Shown here piece after piece: positions 11,585-24,021 of a DNA stretch of 64,000 bases (position 1 is its first letter; each line of letters begins with the position of its first letter). The stretch spans positions 37,615,479 through 37,679,478 of the forward strand of contig OZ025243.1 of the NCBI GenBank assembly GCA_964019155.1, written 5' to 3'. Source of the DNA: Osedax fenrisi. Lineage: Eukaryota; Annelida; Polychaeta; Sabellida; Siboglinidae. Made by a program: the position numbers and the translations under genes. The notes beneath the pieces were generated by a model. The model did no database searches and was not told the origin of the DNA. It saw nothing but the letters and a program-made list of their open reading frames with translations.

Positions 11585-12640
11585 CATACATTAGTAAGTA
11601 TATTATTGTAAAGCAGCACAGTAATTAGAGTTAAGAATAGAGTAAATGCAAATTTGTTACATCCTTCACTAGTATACAATGCATACACTAATACCTACTA
11701 TAGTACTACTCCTACTACATATCTATCTACATGTCACCCTAGGATCGCTATCTATATACACCGGTAATGATAGCTGTATACAGCTACAGCTATAGATGTA
11801 TTGGTATCTGTTGATCAATGATTATAAAGATGCATGATAGGAAATGTATACACGCATTTACGTATATAAAGTTTAATTAAATAAATAGTGTATGCTCTCG
11901 TAAAAAGGTATAGAAGATATATACACAATAGTGTCAATATTCAAATATAGATTAGGTTTATATACTATATATATATATATATATATATATAATATGATAT
12001 ACGATATCATTACTACTTGCAATTATACTAATAATATATTATCAGGGTATTAAAAATATCTAAAAATACATTTATATACTTATTTACACATAAATTATAT
12101 TTTTTTGGAAATTACTTTCTCCATAGAAATCATTATTTACAATATTATTATTAATGTTTATATATATATTACTATTAATTTTTATAAATTACCAATTATA
12201 ATAATTACAAAATTAAATATTGTATGTAATTTAATAATTGTGAATATATCCAAGCCTAATATAATATTCTATAATATGAATATTTATTAATAAAATCTAT
12301 AATTTATTTAATTAAATCTATATCTATATAGGAACATATATTATACAATATATGTTTTCATTGTTTTATATTAGTGTCTTAAAGAGGTTCCACACCAACG
12401 CAATTATTAACTATAATTATTAGAGATTAAAGTTTAACTCTAATATTTAAATCTCCGTAAAAGGGGTTTCACACCAACTCGAACGCAATTATTAATTATA
12501 ATAATTAAAGTTAATAATTGCGTAATAGGCATATATAAAATATAATAATTACGGAGATTAAATAGACATATTAGATTTAAACGTTAACCTATAATTATTA
12601 ACCTATAAACGTCTACCTACACACACAACTACACCATGGT
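10525..12640. other. AT-rich spacer with CA and TA runs; no gene recognised
   Basis: Holds TA runs (10579-10612, 11967-11990), CA/TG runs (10872-10890, 11334-11368) and two CACGTG E-boxes (11062-11067, 11093-11098). The open frames at 10818-11045 and 10988-11257 overlap each other in different frames and have no recognisable similarity. At 12480-12525 CGCAATTATTAA..TTAATAATTGCG forms a hairpin, and CACACCAAC..GCAATTATTAA occurs twice (about 12390 and 12470). Confidence 0.4.
11527..11582. repeat. compound (CA)n(TA)n microsatellite
   Basis: A (CA)n run passes directly into (TA)n. Overlapping minus-strand open frame 11506-11688 is an artefact. Confidence 0.95.
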
Positions 12641-12720
12641 TTTATACTGAATTCTACTCTAAAAACGACTTATTAGAAATGAAAACAGAATATACATCAA
12701 ATACCTTATTGAATACCTTG

Positions 12721-13083
12721 TTACCTTGTGCCGTCGAGTCGTAACCGACCACTGGCGACATCCATTACAGTTCCTCTCCATATCATTCTTTTTCTGGCTT
12801 CTGCTAGTATTTTCATGATGTTGTCGTTGGCTATATAATTCTTAACATTGTTCAGCCACGTTATGTGTGGCCTACCCCTTCGCCGTTGACCATCCATCTT
12901 TCCTAGCATCAGCTGTAGCTCCATCGAGTCCGCTCTCACCACGTGTCCGAAGTATGATAAGGCAAGATTGACAATTTCTGCCTCTAGCGTTCTTTTGGGT
13001 TTTATGCTGGCTATGATTTCTATATTTGTCTTCCTATCTATATAGGTCACTCCAAGCAGGTTTCTGGAGCTCCAACACCACAT
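12721..13083 (-). pseudogene. RTE LINE: C-terminal region
   Basis: 120 residues beginning at the FEMWCW block and including YFGHVVRADS, LGKMDGQRRRGRP and WLNNV, which mark the end of RTE/BovB-like ORF2 proteins. It ends at a stop just before the AAGGTATT-rich tail. A frame shift separates it from the core, since the region 13083-13150 reads as the expected LYGAETWN block in another frame. Confidence 0.85.
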
Positions 13084-13708
13084 TTCGAAAGCATCGATTT
13101 TTTCTCTTTCCTTCTTCTTTATATTCCAGGTTTCTGCACCGTATAGAATAATTAGTGGCGAGTCTTAAATCTCTATCTTTAAAAATTTTCCTCAGACTCC
13201 CCATTACACTTTTTCCCATTGCAATTCTTCTGCGTAATTCCATATCTATTTGTCCATCACTTGTTATCAAGGCTCCCAGGAACACAAATCTTTCAACTAC
13301 TTCTATATTTACGCCATCAACTATTATAGAATCTAGTTCTCCTGTTGCCATCACCTTAGTTTTTTTGACATTTAGATATAACCCAGCTTTCTCACTCGAC
13401 GATTTGACTTTTTCTATAAGTTCTATAAGGTCCTCTCTATTACCGGCTATCAATGTGGTGTCATCCGCATATCTCAGGTTTTATACCCTCCTTCCACCTA
13501 TGCCAATGCCTTTGTCCCACTTATCTAGAGCCTCTAGCATTATCTTTTCTGTATAGATGTTGAATAGCAATGGAGATAGAATGCAACCCTGGCGTACTCC
13601 TTTACCAATCGGCATGTTGCCTGTCTCTCCATACTCTGTCCTTATAGTCGCTTCCTGATTTGTATATAAGTTACTAAGCATGACAATCAAATGTTCAGGT
13701 ACTCCCAT
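13034..13708 (-). pseudogene. RTE LINE: catalytic core of reverse transcriptase with one in-frame stop
   Basis: A single reading frame (13708 down to 13034) interrupted only by a TAA at 13478-13480. Before the stop is GVRQGCILSPLLFNIY, and three codons after it comes YADD, the metal-binding catalytic motif, intact. Then LIAGN and KTKVM follow, and a FLGALITSDGQ block of the thumb region. One stop codon in an otherwise open core suggests moderate age. Confidence 0.87.
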
Positions 13709-13740
13709 ACCTTTGAGAGTGTTCCATAATCATTGATGGT

Positions 13741-14085
13741 CTACACAATCAAATGCCTTCTTGTAGTCAATAAAACACATGATAGTTCTCTTTGATTATC
13801 CCTAGCTCTTTCCATCAGCCATCTCAGGTTTGATATGTGGTATCTAGTTCCTCTACCTCTTCGGAACCCGGCTTGTTCGCTCGGTAGTTCAGGGATAAGG
13901 AAGGCCTCCAGTCTTTTTTGTAGAACTCTCAGAAGTATTTTGCTAGCATGTGAGATTAAGGCAATAGTTCGATAATTCCCACATTCTTTTTTATCTCCTT
14001 TCTTGTAAATAGGGACATATATGGACTTCTTCCAATCATTTGACCATGTCTTCATTTTCCATATGCTATTACATAGATTTGTCAT
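13741..14085 (-). pseudogene. RTE LINE: reverse transcriptase motifs 1-2
   Basis: 114 residues with the NYRTIALISHASKILLRVL block and EQAGFRRGRGTRYHI, both typical of LINE reverse transcriptase fingers. It overlaps the preceding segment by 4 bp in another frame, consistent with a small indel. The expected FDCVDH block follows only after a further frame shift around 13760-13740. Confidence 0.85.
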
Positions 14086-14783
14086 GACTCTATAGAGGCA
14101 ATTATAATAGCCTCATCTCCTCCTGCTTTTAGAAACTCTATCGGTATTCCATCACAACCTGGAGCTTTTCTGTTAGATATGTGCTGTATTGCTTCATTTA
14201 CTTCTATCTCTAATACATCAGGTTCATCTTCATATAAATGTACATTAAAATTATCATTCATATTAATATGTCTTCTATATAGATTTTCAGTATATTGATG
14301 CCATCTCTTTTTTATTTTCTTTTCTTCAGAAACCACTTTTCCATTACTTAATTTCATAGCACAACCTCTTGAGCTTCGTGAGCTAGTCATCTCTTTTATT
14401 TCTTTGAATAAGTCTCTAGTCTTACCTATTTTATTTAACTCTTCAATTTGTCTGCATTTTTCTCTGATACTTTGCTCTTTATCTTGTCTTGCTTTCTTCT
14501 GAAATGCTGCGTTAAGCTTTCGATATTCTTCATACTTTCCTTTGCTACGCATATCCTTTCGTTCTTTGGCAATTTTTAGAGCTTCTTCCGAAAGCCACTT
14601 TGAGACTTTCTTCCTTTTGACTTTCGGGACCTTTTTATTTACTGTCTCTATTAGAATAATCCGAATATCATTCCATAGTTCTTCTGGTGTTCTGTCTTCT
14701 GTTTGCAGTGCGTTAAACCTGTTTTTTATTTCTACACTGTAGTCAAGTCCGATTTTTTCCACATCGTATATTTGAGTTTGCAT
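14082..14783 (-). pseudogene. RTE LINE: linker and start of reverse transcriptase
   Basis: A 233-residue frame, the longest piece of this LINE. It is rich in Lys, Arg and Glu (residues about 60-160, probably helical linker) and ends with KAPGCDGIPIEFLKAGG, the block that precedes the first catalytic motifs of non-LTR reverse transcriptases. A shift near 14085 moves the protein into the next frame. The plus-strand frame 14542-14742 is a shadow. Confidence 0.83.
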
Positions 14784-15307
14784 TGATCGTTTTATTCGTT
14801 TGAGCTAGACCTTGATATCGGCTATGAGCAGATTATGGTCAGTACCACAATCTGCTCCGGGTAGAGTTGTGACTCGCTTTATGCTACTTTTCCATCCTGA
14901 TTTACATAATATGTAATCAATTTGATTTCTGGTAGAGTTGTCAGGTGATATCCATGTTTATAGCCTTCGTGGGTGTAACTTAAAGAATGTATTCATTATT
15001 CTAAGATCGTTTCTACTACATAATTCTACAAGTTGGTCCCCTCTATCATTCCTCTTGCCCAAACCAAAGTTACCAGTGATACTTCATTCCCAACCATGGC
15101 GTCCCAGTAACCTATGATATACAGAATATCGCCATTAGGTATCTGGTCCAATACAGATTGTACTTTATCATAAAATGCATCACTGTCTTCTTCTTCTGCG
15201 CTGGATGTTGGGGCATATATTTGTACTACTATTATGTTTATCGGCTTGCACTGTATGCGTATTGTGGTAATTCTGTCATCTAATGGGTTGAAGCCCAGTA
15301 CACATCT

Positions 15308-15742
15308 TCATATTTCATTATTACATATAAATGCCACTCCATTTCGCTTCAATGTCTCCTGTCCAGAGTAGTAGATTTCATATTCATCTGATGTAAAATG
15401 TCCCATTCCTGTCCATTTCATCTCACTTATTCCTAGCAAATCAACACCAGTCCTTGCCATTTCTCTCTTGACTACTTCCACATTTCCATTATTCATTGTT
15501 CTTATGTTCCATGTACCTATTCTCATTCTTTCTTTTGCTATTCTTTGGCTTGCCTCTGTCATTTTCGTTGCACTATTTTCAGTTGATGTTCGTCCTTTCG
15601 GCTTTAAAACACCCCCGTCATCCGCGTTGCACTTACTTGTGACAATGGAGTACCCTTCCCCAGTAGTAATAATATTAAAGCCGTCCAACCTGGGAGTCTC
15701 ATTCTTCGACCTTATTGTGATATGTATGTTTGTGTCTGTCAT
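15308..15742 (-). pseudogene. RTE LINE: N-terminal part of endonuclease
   Basis: A 144-residue frame. Residues about 73-80 read GTWNIRTM (first conserved endonuclease block). Further on, ISEMKWTGMG carries the conserved Glu, followed by YYSGQ and a GVAF block. This is the opening of the RTE-clade nuclease, which nicks target DNA to prime reverse transcription. The frame stops after about 144 residues, and sequence down to 14783 continues the domain only in other frames with stops. The first 70 residues are not recognisable. Start taken as the first Met. Confidence 0.82.
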
Positions 15743-15929
15743 GTTTGTTTTCTTGGGATTTTACTAGAGTGGTTTTCCGTTGCCTGCTCTAGCGCAGTAG
15801 CATAGCCATGTATGGGTTTTCCACAATGCCTCGGATTTAGTATGAAATTGTCGTTGACCAAGATTTGGTTCTTCCGCTGCCTCCAATGATTGTACTGCTG
15901 TTGCTCAATTGAATACAACCACTCCCAAT

Positions 15930-17560
15930 TATCCCTTAACCGAAATATCTACCGTTAACTTCTAACAAATTCCAAATCCAACTACTATAATGACAATATC
16001 AACTATTACAAATATGACTACAGAAATCTCTATAAAATAACCAATAAACTCCTCGGCAGAACTAAGAAGTTAATGCTACCTTATCTACCAAATATTCTTA
16101 TATGCTATACTTTCTCTATTTTCTTTTATATTTCAGATACAATTTAATGTATCTATGATAATCTAAATACACTGAACAAACAATTTCCTGACATAAAACT
16201 TATTATGACTGTGTCATTCTGACACCCACATTTACTGTGTTTTCCCTTCTTACCACTAATGAGATTTATAATCTTATAATATAATCTAATAATCTTAATA
16301 CCTCCAAATATCTTCACCATCGGAAACCCATCCTCTCTAAACTATAAAAGCTCATCTCGACCATTGCACCAATATGTAAAAGTTACATTGATGAATCCAG
16401 TATAACTGGTATTATCCCTTCAGACTTAAAACATTCCATTATAATTTATAAGCCCATTGATAAAAAAAACCAACTCAACTGCAATACACTCTCTAACTAC
16501 AGACCCATGTATCAACTTCTAATTTTAACTAAACTACTTGAGAATGTAATCTACAAACAATTAATCTTCTACCTCACTGCCAACAATATACTTGATACTC
16601 AGCAAAGCGCCTTCAGAAAACTAAACAGTACATAAACGATTATACTTTCACTACTCGATGACCTACTGACATCCTTTGACACCGACCTCCTAACACAACT
16701 ACTTCTCTTAGACCTATATTCAGTATTTGACACCATTAACCTAGACCTACTTATCTACAGACTAACACTAATTTGACTTCAAGATAATGTATTACTCTGG
16801 ATTTCTAATTACATAACTAATATAACCTACATTACTAAAATTAACAAATCACTATCACCCATATGCAAAGTCATCTTTGGAGTACTTTAAGGGTGTTCCG
16901 GGACCACTGGTCCCTCTCCCCTATACTCTTCTGTAGATACCAACTCCTCCTTAGAAAACATATTAAATCCTTTCCTTCCGTCAAATATAATATGTATGCA
17001 GACGACATTGGAATTCACGCCGACTATCATCAATCATCCAATATTCACCTTCAATCATGTCTCACTTCTATCAATACTGGCTCACCAACAACTAGTTACT
17101 ACTTAACTTCAATAAGAATTATGAATCGTTCACCTCCGAAATTTCTTCCCACCACAATATTCTTACAAATATACCTAGGTCATACTCCAATCCTTCCTTT
17201 TACTACATCAAAATATCCAGGCATCCAAATTAATAACAAATTAACTTTTTATAAACACATATCAACATTAAAAGCATCCACATTCCACCATTTATTCAAT
17301 ATAAACAAATACGTCCTTACACAATAACATCCACCGCACTATCCATTATCCAGACATTAATTCTGTCTCGACTAAACTTCTGCATACCTATACTACTTTC
17401 GTCTCACAATACATACTTTACAACCATATACCGCTCATCTAATAGTTCACTTATACTACAGTAATATTATAATCTACCGACTAAAAAACTGACTACACCT
17501 CACGTATAACTGAACTACGAAAACAACTTAACTTGTAATACGCAACAAAAATAGCTCATC
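15930..17560 (+). mobile_element. CR1-like LINE, heavily decayed plus-strand copy
   Basis: Shifting frames on the plus strand spell the order of a non-LTR reverse transcriptase: an NKLLGR-like end of the linker (about 16045), NYRPMYQLL (about 16495), QQSAFRK (about 16600), LLLLDLYSVFDTI (about 16705), FGVLQG (about 16875), then YADDIGIHA and a thumb-region block. Many stops and shifts mean it is old. It is related to the copies at 22.0-24.8 kb and 54.8-57.4 kb. No endonuclease was recognised, so the copy may be 5'-truncated. Confidence 0.78.
16863..17327 (+). pseudogene. CR1-like LINE: catalytic part of reverse transcriptase
   Basis: 154 residues. The YADDIGIHADY motif (residues about 45-55) is the catalytic palm block, and the end contains KYPGIQINNKLTFYKHI, the LGVxxDxxLxFxxHI block that follows it in CR1/Jockey-type elements. 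The first 40 residues are out of frame with the FGVLQG block upstream. The start Met is internal to the original protein. Confidence 0.75.
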
Positions 17561-17585
17561 TACCTAATCGGGATATTTCTACGTG

Positions 17586-18394
17586 TAGTTATGTAAATGA
17601 ACTCGGACAGTTCGAACAAGTATCGAACAGTATCGAATAATTTTTGATACTTCGAACTTTGAAAAAAAATTCGGTTTCGAACTTTACAAATTTTAAACTT
17701 ATGACTTTCGAACTTCGAACTTTGAATTCAAGTATCGAACTTTTGTAATTCGAACTTTTATACAATTATCAAACTTGCGATCACATTTTTAATAATATAA
17801 TTAATTTAAGTTATCCAAAGTATCATAGTACAGTCTCAGTCTCAGTTACACAAATCATCGATGCAGTCTTAGTCTCGGTTAACCAAATCATCGATGTAGA
17901 TATTAAATATTAAAAAACTAAAAATAATAAAAACATAAATTAGCCACCTATGGAAATAATAAAATTTAGTTATACACAGATTATGTAAGAGATATATAGA
18001 TTAATATATATATATATATATCTATAATTAATATATAAACATTATGATTAAAATGTAACATAAAAAGCATCCTTTGTGCTCGGTTATATCTGGTAAGAGT
18101 CTTAATTTGGTTTGATCTCATTATGTAGTAGTCTTGGTTATTTTTCGCTTGTAGAGTAAAAATCTTAGGTATGCATCATTTACCCAAAGGTACAGCTCTA
18201 TAAAAATGATTGGCGTAATTTATATACAAGTATCGATACTTTACAAATGTTGTTCGAAAAAACATCGATAATTGAACATTTTTGTTAGAAAAAATATCGA
18301 TACTTCAACAATTTTGTTTGAACAAGTTCGATACTTCAACAATTTTGTCTAACAAGTATCAATACTTCAAAAAGTGAGTTCATTTACAGCACTA
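17586..18394. mobile_element. hAT-like non-autonomous element
   Basis: Ends TAGTTATGTAAATGAACTC and, on the right, GAGTTCATTTACAGCACTA, an inverted repeat of 19 bp with about three mismatches. The interior is full of TTCGAACT and GTATCGATACTT motifs and contains CAGTCTCAGTCTCAGTTA (about 17831), also found in the hAT elements at 42962 and 47336. Flanking bases share TACGT but do not give a clean 8-bp duplication. No transposase frame. Confidence 0.68.
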
Positions 18395-20415
18395 GTACGT
18401 TGGGATGTACGTCAAAAATGTAGTACCAACATACAATCTGAATTTACATGTAATGAATACAGATGGCAATTTGGTACATTGGGAAGTTGGTACGTTAGTA
18501 TGTTACAAAAAAACACACCTTATAAAATATAGACATATATAAAATATGTGTAGGTTAATTTAATATTACAATTTAAACACTCTTGTTGACTGCCTTATAA
18601 TATAATTATATATTGATACTATATTTAAATATAGACTATCGTGTGAACACGATAGTCTATATATATATATATATATATAATTATCATATATACTATATAT
18701 ATGTGATTAAATATAAGTGAGTATTATGATATTTAAGTGTGTACACAATGTAAAGAAATCGCAACCATAATTAAATTATAAGTAATTATTATTATTAATG
18801 ACATATTAAGGACACACATTGCTATAAGGAATTACCTAATAATCACAAATGTAAGGTTATATTATATTGTATTATTAAATTATAGATTAATTATAATCAT
18901 TTAAACATGAACGTATACTCGAGTATTATCTAGTGTTATCGAATATATTCCTATAGGTAGTGTCCTAGGTAGTAACCTATGTGTTGTCGGGTGATCAAGT
19001 GTCATCATAATGATCAAGGGTAATACCTATACTAATGTTCATTCATGTTTTATTGATGATGTGGCATCATTACTTGCACCGTCAACTCATTAATTCATTA
19101 TTTACGTATTCCTACTTTCTACAGTTAATTCTAAGTTAACTTTCTTTATTATTATGTTCTTAAAGTTAAATTGTTGAACGAGCTAATAGCTCCATAAGCC
19201 TATTGTATGTATCATACTTTATTATCCTGTAGCCTGTATGCCATTACACCATCCATCATGATTATATATCATTATAATGAACACAGTATATTAGTTATTT
19301 AATTAAAATAGAAAATACAATTATACAATTAATACACATGAATATATTCATTATAATCCTATATGTAGGTGTATGTATATAAATATATATACCTTATAAT
19401 ATTAACATATATATATTATGGTAAACATAGTATTATAATTTTATATTTAAAATAATAACAGGAACTCGCTGCTGTGTAGTAAACATTGCATGCACACACG
19501 CATGTACCTATTAACTCTGTGTATCCCTACACGCTACATTATTAACAATAGTTGATAACTTCAACTACAAGGACATAACCGTAACAATAGCGTGACCAGT
19601 GGTCACTGACCACCCACACCGTAATTACAGCCAGCCTCGTGATGACTCACCGCTATTAGTCATACGGTCTCGCTTTCTCTCGCCATCTCTCGAAGTAATA
19701 CTATAGTACCGAACTATAGTTCGGTGGGAGGAACCACCGCTTTAAACTCCGCAAGTCGACTCGGATGACACCTGTCAATCAACTTAATAGCGAGGACATA
19801 TGTTGATCGATTTTTAATTGTACGTTACGTTAAATGATGGTTGTAATCGAATAGCGTGTTCGTAGTGAAGATGGTGGCCGAGCGGGTTAAACCGGTGCGC
19901 ACTCCTGTGATGTGCGGGTGCAGGTGTGCGGTGTTAGCACGTTATCACACGTGATGGGGTTACGTAATATTCGCACCTGCAGGTGGAGGACATTCTTAAG
20001 GGAGGTATGCATACCATGGGACGTACTTACTATAGTATGTTATAACTTCAAAGACTAGTGCTTGGTTCGGAAGGGGGTATGTGAACAAGTAGGACAATCA
20101 TCAACATCAAACGTGACGTCATGTCGACTTCTACTTCACGAACTCTCTCGTTTCATTCTCATTTCCTCTCGTTTTATCTCGCGATAAAGTCGCTACTTCT
20201 CTCGACGGGCATGGTGGAGCTGGTAGTACATGTCACCAGTATATACACCGATGAAGTATATTCATATGACGTAACACGACTGGCATTATGTTGCATTATC
20301 TTTACATGTATGCATCATCGATATCGGTGATAAATAGTCTACTACAATACCAGACTATAATATAGGTAATGTATACAATGTACATTGTAGTATCGTATTG
20401 TGTAGTGCGTGTACG
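18395..20415. other. spacer with G+C-richer patch; no gene recognised
   Basis: 19480-20330 is clearly richer in G+C. It contains GTGACCAGTGGTCAC (palindrome, about 19590), an AAGATGGTGGCC motif at about 19869 that resembles a YY1 site and also overlaps a tRNA-Leu-like GGCCGAGCGGGTTAA, and CACGTG at 19948-19953. No B box follows, so a tRNA gene is not supported. The open frame 20121-20330 has no recognisable similarity. Confidence 0.4.
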
Positions 20416-20423
20416 GTGTACAG

Positions 20424-21413
20424 TAGGGGAGCCCGTTTTTTAAAGTTTTTCTCTTTCAGTTACAGTAGGTCATACATGTCATAATAAACATATTTGGAAA
20501 GTTTCATTACAAAATATGTAATATTGGTAAAGCGAAGTGTACTTTAATGAAGAAATATTTCATTTATTTTACAATGTAAATTTCTATAAATAGACATTTT
20601 TTCTTATGTATTTTATATATTTGTGCAAGTGCGCGTTGTCATAAAAATAAAATATTTGGCAAATACGTGTATAAATATATTATAATATTAATAAAGTAAA
20701 ACATTATTTAAAAATTAAAAATTAATTTAATTTTTTTTAATTTTTAATTAAATGTAATATAATTAATGTAATTTATTAGACTATTTTTTTGATACATTAT
20801 TTTAATTAAGGATCACTTTGTTGTGAGCCTATAATTGATATTTACGAGGCATAATAAAAAAAAATGTAATTTTCTGACAAAAAAATTATTACGACTATTT
20901 TACACCAAAATTAATTTGTTGTTAAAATGCTCAATAAAAGTCATTTTTTGAATATATGTTATTTTTATAACAATACTTATAATGTTATATTCATATAATG
21001 ATGAAAGACATATATAATATATATACATTTTTTTATTATTATTCCATCGCTAATTTTTTTTTTCAATTTAGAAAAAATTTAAAAATTAAATTAAAATTAC
21101 TGTAGATCGATTTAATTATTTTAAAAAAAAATTTTAATATTTTTTAAGGAGGTTGTTATATACTATATATACTAATATGCAATTTTTAATTGTAAAAAAT
21201 ATTTTCTTTCATATATCTGTAATTTAAATTGTTTCATACATTTTCAATGTAAATTCCTATCTATTTTTGAATATGGTTTCGCTTTCTGATTTTTTGTCAG
21301 ATTTCAATTATTATTTTTTTATTATATCCTTAATGATTAAAAGGAGTTATTCCGAGCGAGATGGCAATTTTATATGAAGTGAACTAAAAAATTTACCAAA
21401 ACGGGCTATCCTA
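20424..21413. mobile_element. 990-bp hAT-like non-autonomous element, perfect 8-bp duplication
   Basis: Begins TAGGGGAGCCCGTTTT and ends with the complement of TAGGATAGCCCGTTTT. GTGTACAG flanks both sides exactly (20416-20423, 21414-21421). Eight bases is the duplication size of hAT elements, and TAGGG is a common start in the Ac-like group. The interior is A+T-rich with no transposase frame. Confidence 0.85.
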
Positions 21414-21644
21414 GTGTACAGTGTACACTGTATACAGTGTACCATATATGGTGTATACTGTACAGACCTATTGACGACATTTATATGCGATACACTATAT
21501 GAAAGCGAGGAGGAAATACTAATTGTTGCCACAATCACAGATTACAATCTTCAATGTATAATATATACTGTACTTTGGTCCATTACATTATACGATCAGA
21601 TAAATAAGTAATTTGCGTATTGCTCTTTGTATAAATCAATTATT

Positions 21645-21654
<10 letters not shown>

Positions 21655-21718
<64 letters not shown>
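21655..21718. repeat. (TA)n microsatellite
   Basis: About 64 bp of TA dinucleotides. Confidence 0.97.
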
Positions 21719-21719
<1 letters not shown>

Positions 21720-22136
21720 CATATATACAGTCCTATAGGTATGTATACATAGAATTTCATTAGATACTCCAAATTAATGTTAAATTTAATTATAATCACA
21801 TAAACGCAAGCACTTAATAGATTTATGTGTATATATACGTAGAACTATAGTTAAGTATATAAGTTATATATTATATTACTGTAATTTAGAACTATACCTA
21901 TATATAGGTATACCTATAATACCCATTGATTGATTGCATGTTTATTTAGACACATAAATATATCATAAATGATTTCTCAAAAGTGTATATATAGAATACA
22001 AAAAATAAAAGTAGGTAAACAATAAATACCATTAATAATAATTAAATAAAATAGAAATAAGCCGTACGGAAATTAATAAATAAAATAATAATGACAAACA
22101 ATATTAGTATTTCAGGTTCCCACCTGAGATAAATTT

Positions 22137-22612
22137 TTATATATATTTCATGAATGTTTTAAGAGATACAGTAATTGATTTTGGTATTTTTATAATTCTA
22201 AATAGATGATAATTTGCAGATTTTGTGATGGCAGTAATATGAGAAATGAAGGAAAGTTTAGAATCAAAAAGTACACCTAAGTTGGATGCAGTAGGAGTAG
22301 GAGATATTACAATATTATCAATAAGAAAATGAGGGAAGTAAGTTGGTGATGGAGAAAGATTGAACAATGTAGTTTTGGAGGTATTAAGAAGAAGATTATT
22401 AGAAATAAGCTATTCTTTAATGTCATTAGCATAATTAGAGAGTTGATTATTGAGACCTGGTGATGAATTAGTTGGAAGAAAAATATATTGTTGAATGTCA
22501 TCTGCATAAAGATGGTAATATATATTTGGATATTTAGATATTGTGGATGGTAGTGGGTATACATAAATAGAGAAAAGTGAAAGACCGAGTACTTATCCCT
22601 GGGGAACACCAT
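22137..22612 (-). pseudogene. CR1-like LINE: YADD region and thumb in two overlapping frames
   Basis: The YADD catalytic block reads through 22500-22530 in a frame different from the listed one at 22307-22612. The frame 22137-22367 then gives NLSPSPTYFPHFLI and LGVLFDSKLSFISHI, the thumb block. At least one shift lies between them. Confidence 0.75.
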
Positions 22613-22712
22613 ATTTCATAGGAGAAGGGGAAGAAAAAGATTATATATTTGTATACTGCTATAGCATATACTTATATAGTATACTACGGTCAGATAGATA
22701 TGAAGTAAACCA

Positions 22713-22988
22713 TTAGAGGGCAAGGTCTCTAACTCCAAGCAGGTGTAGACGGGACAGTAGCATTTTGTTATCAAGCGTATCGAAAGCACTGGATATGTCC
22801 AGCATTACTAGTTGACAGTCATTTTTAGTATTAAGGGTAGAAGTGGTGACATCAATTACGTTTAGTAGAGCTGTTTCTGTGGAGTGTCCTCGGCAAAAAC
22901 CACTTTGTTGAGGAATATGGAAATTATTGGCGGTTAAATAGGAGATTAGTTGACGAGTGATAAATCTGTCCAAAATGTTACTCACCAA
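22713..22988 (-). pseudogene. CR1-like LINE: reverse transcriptase motifs 1-3
   Basis: 91 residues including FITRQLISYL, QQSGFCRGHSTETALL and LVMLDISSAFDTLD, where the Asp of LDxSxAFD is the first catalytic aspartate. The frame stops at 22713. Nearby minus-strand frames carry the GVPQG and YADD blocks. Confidence 0.86.
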
Positions 22989-23601
22989 AGGTAGATGAGA
23001 AATTGGGCGATAATTGAGAAGTGATTCAGGATCCAGTGAAGGTTTTTTAAGAATGGGACTGAATTATTGCTTGTTTAAAAATTGAAGGGACAGTACCGGA
23101 ATGTAGGGAATATGAGATGATGTTACAGATAGTTGGATATAGATAATCGGAGTAATGTTTAAAAATAGATAGTGGAACATAAGCGGAGGGATATATCGAA
23201 GAGGATGCATTTAGTAGTTTAGATATGATAGATATATGTGGCGGACGAAAAAAACTTAAGAAAACAGATATAGGTGGGGTAACTATGATTGAAGGATATT
23301 TCGCAGTAGGCTTATGGTTCTTGATATTTATTATGATGGAGTCAATCTTATTAGAAAATATTTAATTGTAATGGAGAAATGTTAGTTATATATGTAGTAA
23401 TTATGGTTTTGGGGGAGATAAAAACATATTAGCCAGTCTGAAAAGTCGTCGGTTATCATAAGCAATATCGTTTATAACCTGAGTATAATATCTAGATTTG
23501 GCATAGGAAATTTCTAACTTGTATATATTACGTTGCTCAATGAATGAAGCTCTAGAAGATGAAGATCTCAAGGATATGTATATTCTTTCAGATTTACGAA
23601 G

Positions 23602-24021
23602 TTATCGTTTCAAGGACATGAGTTGGGAAGTAAACCATGGGGTATCAGGATGTAGAGTTACTGAGATTGTTTTTGAAGGCGAATTGTTATCGAGAAGATT
23701 GGATAGTATGGAATTTAATACAACTGGAGAATAACAGTAGTCACCTAAAGCATAATGTAAGTCAATTAAGAATATCATGGAATTAATATTCTTAATGGGT
23801 ATGTATGTAATACGTGTTTTCTGATTAGGAGTGATAGTAAAGTTAGTTTTGAATGAGATTAGATAGTGATCGGAAAGTAGATCAAGCCTAGAAATATTAC
23901 TCACAATGAGTTCAGAATGGAGAGAACTGGAGAATACAAGATCAATAATATTACCATTTATATGAGTTGGGAAATGTACATGTTGTGATAGGGATAATGA
24001 ATTTGTTAAATTAGTGAACAT
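23602..24021 (-). pseudogene. CR1-like LINE: C-terminal part of endonuclease and linker
   Basis: 139 residues. IDLVFSSSL followed by SRLDLLSDHYLISF is the conserved final block of the nuclease (Ser-Asp-His catalytic motif). TPWFTSQLMSLKR matches the start of the linker. In the related LINE at 55.7-57.4 kb the same blocks read LIISHAH and FSDHHLVFF. Confidence 0.82.

Larger units (their letters stand above)
12690..15890 (-). mobile_element. RTE-type (BovB-like) LINE, broken copy
   Basis: A non-LTR retrotransposon read on the minus strand. In order it encodes an apurinic-like endonuclease (15742 downwards), a linker, reverse transcriptase (about 14230-13300) and a C-terminal region ending near 12721. 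The order, the endonuclease opening GTWNIRTM and the C-terminal FGHVVR...RRRGRP block are typical of RTE/BovB-like elements. The frame is broken by several shifts and stops, so this copy cannot make the full protein. The 3' end carries short AAGGTATT repeats, as RTE elements often do. It lies back to back with a CR1-like relic on the other strand. Confidence 0.88.

Noticed and set aside
13155..13556. 133-codon plus-strand frame, and similar ones at 14542 and 15468
   Set aside because: They are shadows of the RTE LINE coding strand.
19865..19960. tRNA-Leu-like GGCCGAGCGGGTTAA
   Set aside because: No B box or cloverleaf follows. The resemblance is limited to about 15 bp and also fits a YY1-type motif.
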